A stretch of DNA of 64,000 bases from Paraphysomonas bandaiensis (taxonomy: Eukaryota > Chrysophyceae), in contig CBFFRP010000338.1 in assembly GCA_965644295.1 (NCBI GenBank), positions 186,001-250,000 on the forward strand, given 5' to 3'. Of this stretch, positions 11,335 to 21,602 are shown piece by piece; positions within the stretch are counted from its first letter, which is position 1, and each line of letters opens with the position of its first letter. The notes under the pieces were generated by a model, which worked only from the letters and a program-made list of their open reading frames with translations, was not told the DNA's origin and did no database searches. The translations under genes were made by a program, and so were the position numbers.

Positions 11335-12085
11335 CTACGAGGAATCAGATGAATCATAGCCCGAGAGTAGAGACATTACTCCACCACCAGAATTATTTCC
11401 CGCTGGCTTCTTCTCTTCAGGTTTCTGATTAGCTTCTTTTGCTTCAACGCTACGCAGACACATCAATTAGGGGCCACAGAGAATTACACATACGTACCGC
11501 ACTGTTTTTTCTTTAGGTTTTGGTGCATCATTACTCTCAGTAGACGGTCCCTTTCGCTTTTTGTGCTTTACTACTACAGCCAACAGTAAGTACACCATAA
11601 TTCAAAACATGTGCATATCACCTATCTTGGGGGCGCTTGCTGGGGCTGCAGAAGGTTTAATCATTTTAGAAAGTGATATGGACGAGGTAGCTGCATGTTT
11701 TGAGCTTCTAAAGACGGCAAGTTCTTTTTCTTCTTCTTCTTTCTGTTTAGTCATTTGTTGCTTACGCAACTGCTCCATATGCTGAAAGTATTCTACATCT
11801 TCTTCATCTAACGCCTTCGGTGGGGCTACACAATAAATACATCTATGAATAATACGATAACATTCATAGTTATAATCAACCAAATATAAGCTTCGTATTG
11901 GCATCATATTCAGCTTGTTTTTTCTCTTGTTGTTCAGCAAGTTGTTCAAATAGAGGCTTCGAAGCAGCCCGTTCAGCTGCTATTCTAGCTGCACGTGTAT
12001 CTTCTGTTTCTTTCTTCTCTTCTTTCTCATATCCAATACCATCACTCGATGATAGTACACTAGTTGAAACAAAATGAAGTGCCAT
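11335..12085 (-). CDS. FAM192A/NIP30 (PSME3-interacting protein) homologue
   Basis: Four exons on the minus strand: 12085-11881, 11825-11622, 11573-11498, 11449-11335, giving 199 residues. Residues 30-75 carry the NIP30 core: RAARIAAERAASKPLFEQLA, EKKQAEYDA and LIFAPPKALDEEDVEYF, the last formed across the first splice junction. A long charged coiled-coil segment (MEQLRKQQMTKQKEEEEKEL) follows, then a KHKKRKGPS nuclear-type basic patch. The C-terminus is SLLSGYDSSDSS, an acidic/serine end typical of the family. In animals the protein binds the nuclear proteasome activator PA28-gamma. Splicing restores the conserved core exactly, which supports the model. The function in this organism is inferred from family only. 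Confidence 0.88.
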
Positions 12086-13005
12086 GTGTTATTATATATA
12101 CTTAATAGGGTGTATATACTATTATGAATGTTGTTATTGTTGTGTACAGAGACAGTCATACTGGCACTCTACTCATACAGCAGTGTGAGTGTATATGCGT
12201 ACCATATGACTGTACAGCAGTACACTAGTAGTATGTATGTTGCAGTACATACACAGGAGGTGGTTGTATTCCACCACATCTGTAGCCAATGAGAAGTATG
12301 GAAAAGAGTATTATTGGCTAGTATCTAATGCACATCAGCTATTGTCCACATCCTCCTATATACAACACACTTGAGCCATATATAGATACAGATATCAACA
12401 ACATCTTGACTGTGGAGCTGTAGTGGTGACATACCATAGTTAGAAACAACAGTCTATCTGCAGACAGCATCTCATAAGCATCTATTAGGTGAAAGTAATA
12501 GAATACAAATGATACAGACAGTGTAGTACTTTGAAGTTTGAAGATATACATAGACATAAATCTACTGCAGGTTGTTGGACTGAACACAAGATAAGTGATA
12601 AACACTGTTACATTGATTGAGAGAAATAGATACTTTATTTAGTAGTAAGATCGTGAACGACTGTTGATGCGTTAAGTATGGTACCACAATACTGAAAGTA
12701 GTAGAAACGTACGTCGTAACTCTGTTGACAAAATAATAATATATACCGATTTACACTGCGCTACCCTACTCTTCTGTAAAGGTCGTCTCCGCCTATTCGA
12801 GGCAGCATATTATTTTATTATGCGCACTTTGAGTACAACTTTTATTACGTCATAAGTACATTCTTCAAGCACAATATAATAAGCATCTACTTGAAGCACA
12901 AGAACTGTACACACTACAACCGCCAATGCACATTCAGCACTTCTTTAATGTACAAAAAGAGTTCTTTTCACAACACATGAATCAAAATTGTGTGGTACAC
13001 ATGAC
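12086..13005. other. Spacer, no recognisable gene
   Basis: Region upstream of the FAM192A gene and downstream of the next minus-strand gene. Short open frames are low-complexity. I see no repeat family of this window in it. Confidence 0.5.
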
Positions 13006-14187
13006 CTAGCTAGATTTTAATTTCCTGGCATGGCGAACAAGGCGTTGAAGAATCTTCGACTTGCTGCTAGTACTGCTAGTAGTTTTTGCAGACATGTGAC
13101 TATCTATACTACTCCTTGACGAGACGGTGATGTCATCTTGCACATCTCCCACTGACCTTGACCTTTGTCGAGACACACGTCTGGGTGAATGTGATGTCCT
13201 CTCCTCTTTCATCCTAGCAACATGCTGGAGTCGAGAGAGATAGGCAGACTTTCGTCCCGGTATAACCGGAGGTTTGCTGGGTGGATGGACATCTCGAGGA
13301 GGAGTTTCAGGGAGGTAGATATCCTCCCTTCCAGGGGTAAAATCCCGGGGCCGAATATGACGAGCTTCAACCCCCTCTTCATCATCACCCAAACTGCCAC
13401 TGCTGAGAGAACTGCATGTACCCCTTTCTCCTTCTTCCTCACTGATATAACACGAAATAGCCTCATTTGAAGTTGAAATTGGAGCATTTTCAACTCTGTC
13501 CCGCTCAAAATCCGCAATGCCGTAAGACACACGGGAGAAACTTGGTACAGTGGAGACTGGAATAGGAGAAATATCCCATGTACACTCGTCCATAGAGTCC
13601 TCACTAATACTAAGACTGCTCTGAATGCGTAGCGACGGTGGGGCGGCGGGGCCTGTATTCCAACCGGTGTGGGTTGACATCGAATCCATATGGCAGTCCA
13701 AGACTGTGGAAGACAAAGGAACTTGGCCATGTTGAGAAGAAATACTACGGCATGCAGGACTTATATCGTGATCATAGCACTCTCGTCCAGCTCTAGACTT
13801 AGACTTTTTACGGAGACTTACTGATACAGGAGCTTCAGGTTTAGGTGGTGGGCATGACAGAGTATCATTCTTAGCACATGTACTTTTCAAAGAACTGTCT
13901 GAATCATCACCAAAAACTGCAGAAAAAGCTATATAAGGAGCCGCCAAAAGATACACTATGGCTACCAATACAGTTTCTAGTATTGTACTCTTCATTTCTA
14001 TCAGTGTCGACATATCGAAGCCAGAGTGTAAAGAAGTTGAAGCCTTAAAGTAGACAGATCGAATCCATGGCACCAGTATAGCATAAAGCTCATTACAAAT
14101 AGTATAAAGGACATATGGCCCATAAATAACGTATACAATAAGGCTCGTTACAGTGCCAATATTAGAGGATGTGGAACTTTCTGGCAT
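13006..14187 (-). CDS. Two-span membrane protein with long serine-rich cytosolic tail, unknown family
   Basis: Single-exon frame of 393 residues from the ATG at 14187; an upstream in-frame ATG at 14274 would add 29 residues but lies in TA-repeat leader sequence. Two hydrophobic stretches occur near the start (VTSLIVYVIYGPYVLYTICN and LETVLVAIVYLLAAPYIAF), separated by about 50 residues. The remaining ~270 residues are rich in Ser, Pro and charged residues with acidic patches. Near the end two similar basic helices appear (AYLSRLQHVARMKEER and KILQRLVRHARKLKSS), which could bind membranes or a partner such as calmodulin; that is speculation. The short hairpin-like pair of spans recalls reticulon/REEP-type ER proteins, but I see no family signature strong enough to name it. 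Confidence 0.7.
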   Translation of the reverse strand: MPESSTSSNIGTVTSLIVYVIYGPYVLYTICNELYAILVPWIRSVYFKASTSLHSGFDMSTLIEMKSTILETVLVAIVYLLAAPYIAFSAVFGDDSDSSLKSTCAKNDTLSCPPPKPEAPVSVSLRKKSKSRAGRECYDHDISPACRSISSQHGQVPLSSTVLDCHMDSMSTHTGWNTGPAAPPSLRIQSSLSISEDSMDECTWDISPIPVSTVPSFSRVSYGIADFERDRVENAPISTSNEAISCYISEEEGERGTCSSLSSGSLGDDEEGVEARHIRPRDFTPGREDIYLPETPPRDVHPPSKPPVIPGRKSAYLSRLQHVARMKEERTSHSPRRVSRQRSRSVGDVQDDITVSSRSSIDSHMSAKTTSSTSSKSKILQRLVRHARKLKSS

Positions 14188-14873
14188 AATGGATTTGATA
14201 GAATGGTTTAATGGATATATATATACAGATGTGTTTGTATATATCACATACTGTGTTAAGGAGCTAGGATACACTCCCTTGTAATATTTCCCTTTCCACT
14301 AGAGTCACAGAATGCTATATAGTGGGTCAAGAGTGTAAATAATTCTGCTAAATTGTAAAGTAGATAATTGGAACTATGTTCAACTGCTATACACCAACAC
14401 ACCGTACAGACGTATAGGTATATATATATACAGCAACACGTACATAGCAGTACAGATATTTGTATTGTACATACAGTTTTTTAAAAAAAAAGAAAGGTTT
14501 ATATACAAATCTGGGGGTTTGTGTGAAAACCCCCGTACCAAGCCTAAATTCGTTCATCATATCGAGAACTGACTGCACTGTTTAGCAGATTTTTTTTGGT
14601 TTCCTCATAAAAAATGACCATTTTTTTGTATAAATTGTATTTTCATTTATAAAAAGCGCATATACACCATAAAAGTTGTGTGGTGTACATACACTATCTA
14701 TAGTAGATATGGAATAATACATACCTATACGTAACGGTATATGATAGAGCTATGCATATATGCACTCTCATATATGTATGCTCTGATATTAAGATGCATA
14801 TCACCTCCATGCAATTCTACCTGCACACCAGATAGTAATACTTATAAGACTATTGGTAGACTGCACGGGAGCT
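14188..14873. other. Divergent promoter region
   Basis: Between the two-span membrane protein gene and the transporter gene, which diverge. Holds TA-repeat tracts next to both genes and A/T homopolymer runs around 14480 and 14590-14630. No gene seen. Confidence 0.5.
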
Positions 14874-17121
14874 ATGTTTTCCTTATCAAAGAGATGGGAA
14901 ACAATGTTTTTCTTATTCACAGGTATGTAATAGATATACGAGTGTAACTGTATTATGATAGCTAGCTTATATGCAATGAAAACTATGCATTTTAACATCT
15001 AAATATGAACAAAATTATTTAGGTGCAACTATTGCGTATACATTACGTGTCAATATGAGCGTATGTGCGCAAAAAATGAAAGATGAACTCGATTGGTCTG
15101 AAACTGAGAAGGGACTAGTGCTCTCTGCATTCTTTTGGGGATACTCAGCTGGTATAGTACCATTATTACTTTTGGTGTGGGACTGTGTAATTATGTTCAT
15201 GTTAAGGTCAAATTCCAGCTTCACTTGTTGCGGAGAAGTTGGGCTCCAAGGCGACTTTTGGTTTTGCGATATTAGCCCCGTCAGTTCTGACCCTGTTGGT
15301 TCCTCTGGCGAGCAGGACATCATTTTCTGCTATCCTATTGACTCGTGCTTTTATTGGTCTTGCCGCGGCTGCAACGTTTCCTTCAATATATCACTTTTAT
15401 CCGCGATGGGTGCCTTCAAGCGAGAAGACGAAAATGATATCATTCTCCCACTCTGGGATGTACGTGGTAAGTGAGTAGGTATTATGATATTAATTCCTCT
15501 TGAGTGACTTGGACTGTGTTAATGTATTAGTCATGACTGTTAATGTGTATATGAGCCGTACTGATATTGATTTCGAAAAAAAGGGGGAGATGCTTGGCTT
15601 TGCATTGTCTGGTGGACTGATTAACACCACTGTGGACACAGGAGGGATGCATTTTGATGGCTGGGAGCTTGTGTTTTATCTGTTTGGTTTGTTTGGTATC
15701 ATTTGGTTTCCTTTCTTTGTGTGGCGGGTGAGTTTTTTTGTATGTCGGTTGTATCATTGAAATTGCAGTGGGTGATGGAAGTTTACGTATTCGACTTGTA
15801 CTGCTGATCAACCTTACTTCCAGGTGTATGATACCCCTGAAGAACATCCTTACATATCTCCCGAGGAAGTTCTACTAATCAAAAATGGTACCATAGTGTA
15901 TGGTATTTTTGCGGCTGTGCTTAAATGTGTTGTTTAGGTCGATTGGGGATGCGGGAAGAAGATGCGGAGAGCATGACAAAACCACTCCTGGTGGATGACA
16001 ACGACGTGGATGTCGATGGACTGAGACGCCGCCGTGTATCTAGCAGCAGTAGTGCTATTATGTCTGCAGTGGCAGGTGGATCAGCAACACCCGGTATGGA
16101 AGGCCTTTTGTCAGCCTCCGAGGACACAGATATGGGAGGTGATAGAGATAACAGCCAACCCGCCCGTAAAGGTTTTGGAGTGTCCGATATCCCATGGGGA
16201 CCTATATTCACTCATCCGGTAGCGTTGACATTATTTTTTAACATGTGGACGTACGGATGGATTGGGTACATGGTATTGACAGAGATGCCTTCCTTCCTTA
16301 CAGATGTTCTAGGTATTGGTGATATGAAATGCATGTAGTCTGGTTATATGTATTTTTGTATTGATTCCTGTGGTGGCATCTCGAACTTCTATACATATTT
16401 CCAAATGTTGTACAACGGCAGGTCATGTCTACATCGTCACCGTACTCACCAATTAAATGAGAAAATTAATAAGCCTTTTTATCTTGCACAGGATACGACC
16501 TCGAAGATGCTGGAATGTTGAGTGTGGTACCCTACGTTGCAAACTTTGTTTCGGTGGTGGTATTCGGGTCTCTATTCGACTATATGCAAGCACATAGGGA
16601 ATGGTCAGTATACATGGTGCGGCAGTGGGCTGAGCGTATTGCTTTTATTGGATCAGGAAGCTGTCTAATTGCCTGTGGGTTTCTCCATAATCCAGGTGCG
16701 CCACATTATGTCGTATTTACTATATAATAAATTTCTATTACTTACATATTTTTGTGTTAAATTGATAGGGGTCGCGTTTACCTTCATGGTACTTGCGTTG
16801 TGGTGTTTTGGTGCCCTTCAGAGTGGTATTGCTTGTGCCTACTTGGATACAGCTCCCAACTTTTCGACTATTATGAACACAATTGGAAATATGATTGGGG
16901 CAATTGCAGGAGTTATGGGACCTATTGTTGTTTCACTATTCGTGACTACCTGGAGCGGGAGAGAGGGGTGGCAGATGGTATTCTTTCTCACCGCCGGTAT
17001 GTGTGTGGTATCGCTCATTGTGTGGAAAATATATATGAAATGTGAGATTATACCAGCCCTTAATACACCAGTTGGGGAAAAAAAGGAGTACGATAGGAAT
17101 ATTGTAGATGAAAAAAACTGA
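14874..17121 (+). CDS. Major facilitator transporter, SLC17 (anion:cation symporter) like
   Basis: Eight exons: 14874-14922, 15023-15151, 15207-15466, 15584-15727, 15824-15887, 15938-16312, 16492-16695, 16769-17121, giving 525 residues. The first transmembrane segment (ETMFFLFTGATIAYTLRVN) is built across the first junction and leads into NMSVCAQ and DWSETEKGLVLSAFFWGY, the typical SLC17 TM1-TM2 region. TM4 (LLTRAFIGLAAAATFPSIY) fits the family pattern R...G...G...P. A ~75-residue acidic/Arg/Ser cytoplasmic insertion follows TM6. The second half gives six further spans (for example YGWIGYMVLTEMPSFL and AYLDTAPNFSTIMNTIGN). SLC17 members carry phosphate, sialic acid, glutamate or other organic anions. 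The substrate cannot be told from sequence. Confidence 0.87.
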
Positions 17122-17825
17122 AATACAAATACCTATTTCAGGCATTGTTTAAATTAAAAGAATACAGTATAACATATAGAGAGAGCGAGAAATGTTCGGT
17201 GTATGAATTCTAAGCAGACGGACATTTCTGTGAAGTTTGATTGTTAATTTTTTCAGTTATTTCTACAAGATATTTAGTGGTGAGACTAATACAGCTGGAA
17301 GGTACTTTTTAATAAAAGATTTCAAATAGTATTAAGTAAATATACTATTCCATTATTATAATATAATGTATTTATTTTGAAATATGAAGCCCTGTTTACA
17401 GTTAACATTTGAATGGGATGGGCGAATGGCGAAGCGTAGCGGAATGGAGAAAGAATTCTTCTTAACAAAATCCTCCTCCACAGAACGTACTTGCAGCTTG
17501 TTAATGTTTTTCGCCAGTATCTATTCTTTATTCTATGTAATAATAAAATACAAAACTACAAACACAGGACTATAGGAATAAAATATGCAAAGAAACTGAA
17601 ACATACACAGGACGACGTCTCTCAACATGTTGGAAATTGCTCATTCTTAACTAGATCTCAGAGAGAATTTGTCGTTATAGACTAGATAGATTAATATTTA
17701 ATATCGTTTACACGAAGTATAACAAACAACACAATCTCATTTTGCTCCACGCATACTCTCCTACACATGTGAACCTCTCGTTACTAAACATATCTTAAAA
17801 GATTAAACTATTTCATTTTCTCAAT
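17122..17825. other. 3' spacer of the transporter gene
   Basis: AT-rich spacer. A frame near 17384-17690 is open but low in complexity and not supported. No gene is called. Confidence 0.45.
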
Positions 17826-17844
17826 ATCATCACAGCATTTGTAC

Positions 17845-18165
17845 ATCACCACCTTCAACAAAGTCGGACTCGCACCTTTTCGTGGTGTTCTGGGGGATAA
17901 GTACCGGAGAGATTCTCTCTGGGAAACTAACGTGAGCCGCAAACATAGTCAGCAGATATTCTTCTGCCCACTCATAGCCGAATGCTTGTGTGGTACAAGG
18001 GACACCAATAAGTGTCACTTGTGTAGACGTCTTTGGGCCCTGACGAATAAACAGGCATCCAGAAATGGGCCCACCTCAAGGGCATCCGGGACAGGGCCCA
18101 CCTGAAGGGTAACCGGGGTATTGGGCTGCCTGCTGCTGAAGTCAAGCATCCGGGATGTTCACAGT
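17845..18165 (-). repeat. Dispersed repeat R1, copy 3 (inverted)
   Basis: Reverse-complement copy of the block at 3931-4310, with the same order of landmarks from CAACAAAGTCGGACTCGCAC to the GATGCTTGACTTC end. On the minus strand it has an open frame of about 60 codons (VTLIGVPCTTQAFGYEWAEE and onward) that is broken in copy 1. Similarity over more than 250 bases shows a dispersed element. Confidence 0.75.
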
Positions 18166-18185
18166 GCTAAATAAAAGACTTTCAA

Positions 18186-18440
18186 TATTTGTACATCACC
18201 ATATTTTGCTGTATTCTCGTACATTGCCACGCTGAATATACTAGAATACAACAAAGTTGAACTCGCACCTTTTCGTGGTGTTCTGGGATAATAATTTCTC
18301 CGGGAAACTAACGGGATATGTATATATATAATCATCAGATATTTTTCGGTCCACTCACAGCCAAATGTTTGTGTGGTACAAGAGGGATACTAATATAATA
18401 GGTGTCACTTGTGTAGACGTCTTTGAGCCCTGATGTACTG
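18186..18440 (-). repeat. Dispersed repeat R1, copy 4 (inverted, diverged)
   Basis: A further diverged copy lying next to copy 3, again marked by CGCACCTTTTCGTGGTGTTCTG, the GTGTCACTTGTGTAGACGTC block and CAAATGTTTGTGTGGTACAA. Pairs of R1 copies side by side at both loci suggest the element was moved as a unit or that one copy targets another. Confidence 0.65.
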
Positions 18441-18568
18441 TATTATCTCTTCTAATATATATAACCCAGCAACATACTGTATCTTTCTAAACCCTATTTA
18501 ACATATCCTATTAATAAGTTAAAAGAAACTACATAATTTGATTCACTAACGTTAATGTTATATATGTC

Positions 18569-18676
18569 AGGGCCTGGTAACCATTAATGGAAATTTCCGG
18601 GACTTATATCATTAATAGTATAATAATAGTTATAATAGCACTGAACTGGGCCATTAATGGCATCTACAGGTACGTG
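18569..18676. mobile_element. Small hAT-type MITE, family H2, degraded copy
   Basis: The left end CAGGGCCTGGTAACCATTAA is the same as the terminal repeat of the intact copy at 40346-40461. The right end is decayed (CAGGTACGTG). Possible flanking duplication ATATATGT versus ATATATGC, one mismatch. Confidence 0.55.
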
Positions 18677-19343
18677 ATATATGCTATTAAGAATTTAGTG
18701 TTCTTCAGAGAGAGCATCTTTTCTATTCTCTGAAGAAACTGTAAACTCTGCAGTATTGCATAATATTACATTGGTAATATCCATATACATGTTTGGAAGA
18801 AGTTACACAACATATTGTACCATATTAAAGAACGATGTAATGCACAGAGTCTTCTTCAGACTGTGTTCGGATAATCCTCTATAGGAGTTTTGTCGTTATG
18901 CAATTATCGCCGAAAGCAAGATATAAAGCGAGTCAGGCACTTCAATTGTTGCGTCGCAAATTCTTTTGAAACTGGACTCATCCACTGATGTTCGTGCATC
19001 CTACAGCAATCACGACGACGAAAGTGAAGAAACTGACGTATGTGTGTCGTTTAAAAAATAGTGCTGAACAAATAGCACCTCTAGTACATATTTATCATGA
19101 CCAAGGAACAAAATTTAAAGCACATACAATAGAATTGTGATACAGGACCGTTTTATTGGCTCGATTACCACTTAGTTTTTTCAAATATAAAAATATCGTC
19201 CAAACCAAAAAATATAATTCTAATCTTTCATAAACACATATCTGATATTTATTACGCAAATAAACAATAACTATGTGCACACTTAATCAATTAGAAAATA
19301 TCTCAATTCACATAATATATATACAACACAAAAATAAAAATCA
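18677..19343. other. Spacer with a possible gene scrap
   Basis: AT-rich spacer. Around 18930-19060 one frame reads about 45 codons of normal-looking sequence (SSTDVRASYSNHDDESEETD) before a stop; it may be a decayed exon. Nothing else is recognisable. Confidence 0.4.
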
Positions 19344-20222
19344 TCAAAAGAAAGAATCGTAGTGCTCAGATTCTTGGCGATGTACAACTCTAATGGCTGC
19401 ATTTCCCTTTCTCCCCCCTGCATTTTGCCTGTAAGTATGTCCACTTTCTTTTCTAAAAATCCTTCTACGACTAGAGATGTCGCTGGCTTGTGAATGTGCT
19501 CCGCTGCGATAAGAAGGGTCCCCACTAATACCTCTTTGCAAATCAGATTTTCTCTGAAATGGTACAACAGTAACCGATTGCTTGTTTCTATAAATTTTGC
19601 TGACAATAATTCCACCCGTTTTCGGTCGCCTGAAAGATTCCTCATCTTCAGATACAACATCTGTTTGTATATCCATAGCATTTACTGAACCAGTCGCATA
19701 ACTTGCCATGCGTTTATACTGTTCCATATCTTGTGCAGCAACCTCTCGAATATAATTCGCCAATTTATTTCGAACATATTGTTCACCACACCTTTGTTGA
19801 TGTAGAATATCTTTTAATAGAACATATGATGAATTCTTTGGTGTCAATTGTTTAGCAAATGCAATTGCTTCATTTTTCTTTGTGAATATATTATGACTAT
19901 AGAGACTAATACCAAAAATTTTATAATAAACACCAAAATCTTCAGAGTTTTGTTTTAATGAATCAAAACGTTTTTCAAATATTTGGATTTCTGTATTAGT
20001 AGCATGTGAAACTTTTTCTAAATGAATTCCATGTCCAGCACACCATTTTTTCCAATCATTTGCTGTCGTATTAATTGGTTCTGATATCTTATCATTTGAT
20101 TTGGTTAATATATTAATACGTTTAGTATAAAATATGGAGGTATTTGATGGTTTATGTGGGATTGTTGGTAAGATAATACGGTCATTTTTAGGTTTTGAAT
20201 GATGTTTTTTAGATTGAAACAT
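19344..20222 (-). CDS. Orphan protein A, paralogue of the gene at 36927-37922
   Basis: Single-exon frame of 292 residues. A globular-looking middle part (about residues 55-185) starts at DWKKWCAGHGIHLEKV and contains F.KRFDSLK, AIAFAKQL, a conserved ...YVRNKLANYIREVAAQDM helix and ends near KRMASY. The tail (about 195-292) is basic and serine-rich: GGIIVSKIYRNKQSVTVVPF, KSDLQRGISGDPSYRSG and RKESGHTYRQN. All these blocks recur in order in the 36.9 kb gene on the same strand. I do not recognise the family from established groups. The RKES and RGIS contexts look like basophilic kinase sites (inference). The first ~300 bases are very AT-rich with A/T-ending codons. A TA-repeat lies just upstream of the start. 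Confidence 0.85.
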   Translation of the reverse strand: MFQSKKHHSKPKNDRIILPTIPHKPSNTSIFYTKRINILTKSNDKISEPINTTANDWKKWCAGHGIHLEKVSHATNTEIQIFEKRFDSLKQNSEDFGVYYKIFGISLYSHNIFTKKNEAIAFAKQLTPKNSSYVLLKDILHQQRCGEQYVRNKLANYIREVAAQDMEQYKRMASYATGSVNAMDIQTDVVSEDEESFRRPKTGGIIVSKIYRNKQSVTVVPFQRKSDLQRGISGDPSYRSGAHSQASDISSRRRIFRKESGHTYRQNAGGRKGNAAIRVVHRQESEHYDSFF

Positions 20223-21118
20223 AAGATATTTATATATATATATGTATGTATGTCGAGAGAAAGTCAGTGAATTATATGGATCATATCATATGATAGATGA
20301 CTTCGTTTAGTACTGTTGTTCTCAGTAGATATATATATATATATGTGTGTATGGGATGGATGTATTTAACTTCGTTCTTCGGCTGTATGTATTCTCGCTT
20401 GTTGGTAACGTTTTTGATGGGATACTTCGAACTTCAATACATAGTGCTGACAATATACCGTCGTCAGTACGAAGTGCAGTTGACGTCATCGCCATTGTAC
20501 CTACCTATAGTACTACAGCAGTACCAACAGAGTACAATATGTACCTACAGTCCTACATGTACCTACATACTATTGTACATATGCTGTACATAAGTACATA
20601 CAACACTGTATACTGCAGTGCAGTATCTCGCTCTTGTCCATGCATTGCACTTTAACGGCAAGCTACAGTGTTCTTATAGTATATAGACACCTACACAACC
20701 TCTCCTGCAAAATATAATGCATGTTATTGCCAATAAATTATGATGTAACACATATTGTAACATCTTCCTCTAACAGATAGTGTTACACATGATCTACGTA
20801 TACCACCACTAGCAGAGCAGCTACAGTTACAGTTACAGAGTTTGGTGGACAGCATACAAGCACTCATGCTTATCCAGCATACATGGTCTGAACCGTCTGA
20901 ACACTTAATATATGAATATGTAGAACAGTCTGAACACTTACTCTCACAGTATATCGTCATGTATGAGTGATTGCGTTGTATTCATACGATATTCGTCACT
21001 AAATAAGTGCCAATTCAATCTATATATCTATATAACGTTGTACAGGATAATTTCTTTTCTCTCATCTGATAAATCATTGTAATTTTAGATGACATATTTA
21101 ACGTACTATGCTAGATAT
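20223..21118. other. Spacer, no recognisable gene
   Basis: AT-rich sequence with several open frames rich in Tyr, Cys and Ser, typical of repeats of TA, GTA and CAT. None shows domain features. No gene is called. Confidence 0.45.
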
Positions 21119-21235
21119 CAGGACTAGGGAACAAAGTATTACAATATATTGGTTGGTGGTCTGGCCAAAAATTCCATTAATATTGCTACTGTTAATGTAG
21201 CTTACAATATATTGCAAGCAATATTTTACTAGTAG
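21119..21235. mobile_element. Partial end of hAT-type element, family H3
   Basis: CAGGACTAGGGAACAAAGTA followed by ACAATATATTGG resembles the terminal repeat of the complete element at 57095-57809. The matching right end is not found, so this is a truncated or strongly decayed copy. The boundary on the right is a guess. Confidence 0.4.
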
Positions 21236-21602
21236 CCATCCATCAATAGCTAAATGAAACCATTTAATAGATATTGATTGCGTAACTCTCTAGTAAAGAT
21301 ATTTAATGTCTCGTTAAATTTTCTAGGGCCACTTACTACTAGATTACTTTTTTCTACTACAGGGAAAGACAACTCACTGGAATTGCTTATCGAACGATAC
21401 GATTTAATTATTTACAGTATAGTATATTCTTATGGGACTTCATTTCAGGAGTCTGCTTACGTACTATTTATACACACTGTGTACTATTCCATGGCAAAAT
21501 GCTTCTCAAATATTAATGTTTGCATAGGTCAGCACAAATACCATTCGTACAGCTGTATAGCAAATACATATATGGCACAGTGGCAGCAGCGAATCTGAGA
21601 AT

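Noticed and set aside
17384-17690. Open frames downstream of the transporter gene
   Set aside because: Low-complexity, AT-driven and without splice or domain support.
20297-20960. Tyr/Cys-rich open frames on both strands
   Set aside because: They derive from GTA/TAC-rich spacer and show no protein-like pattern.
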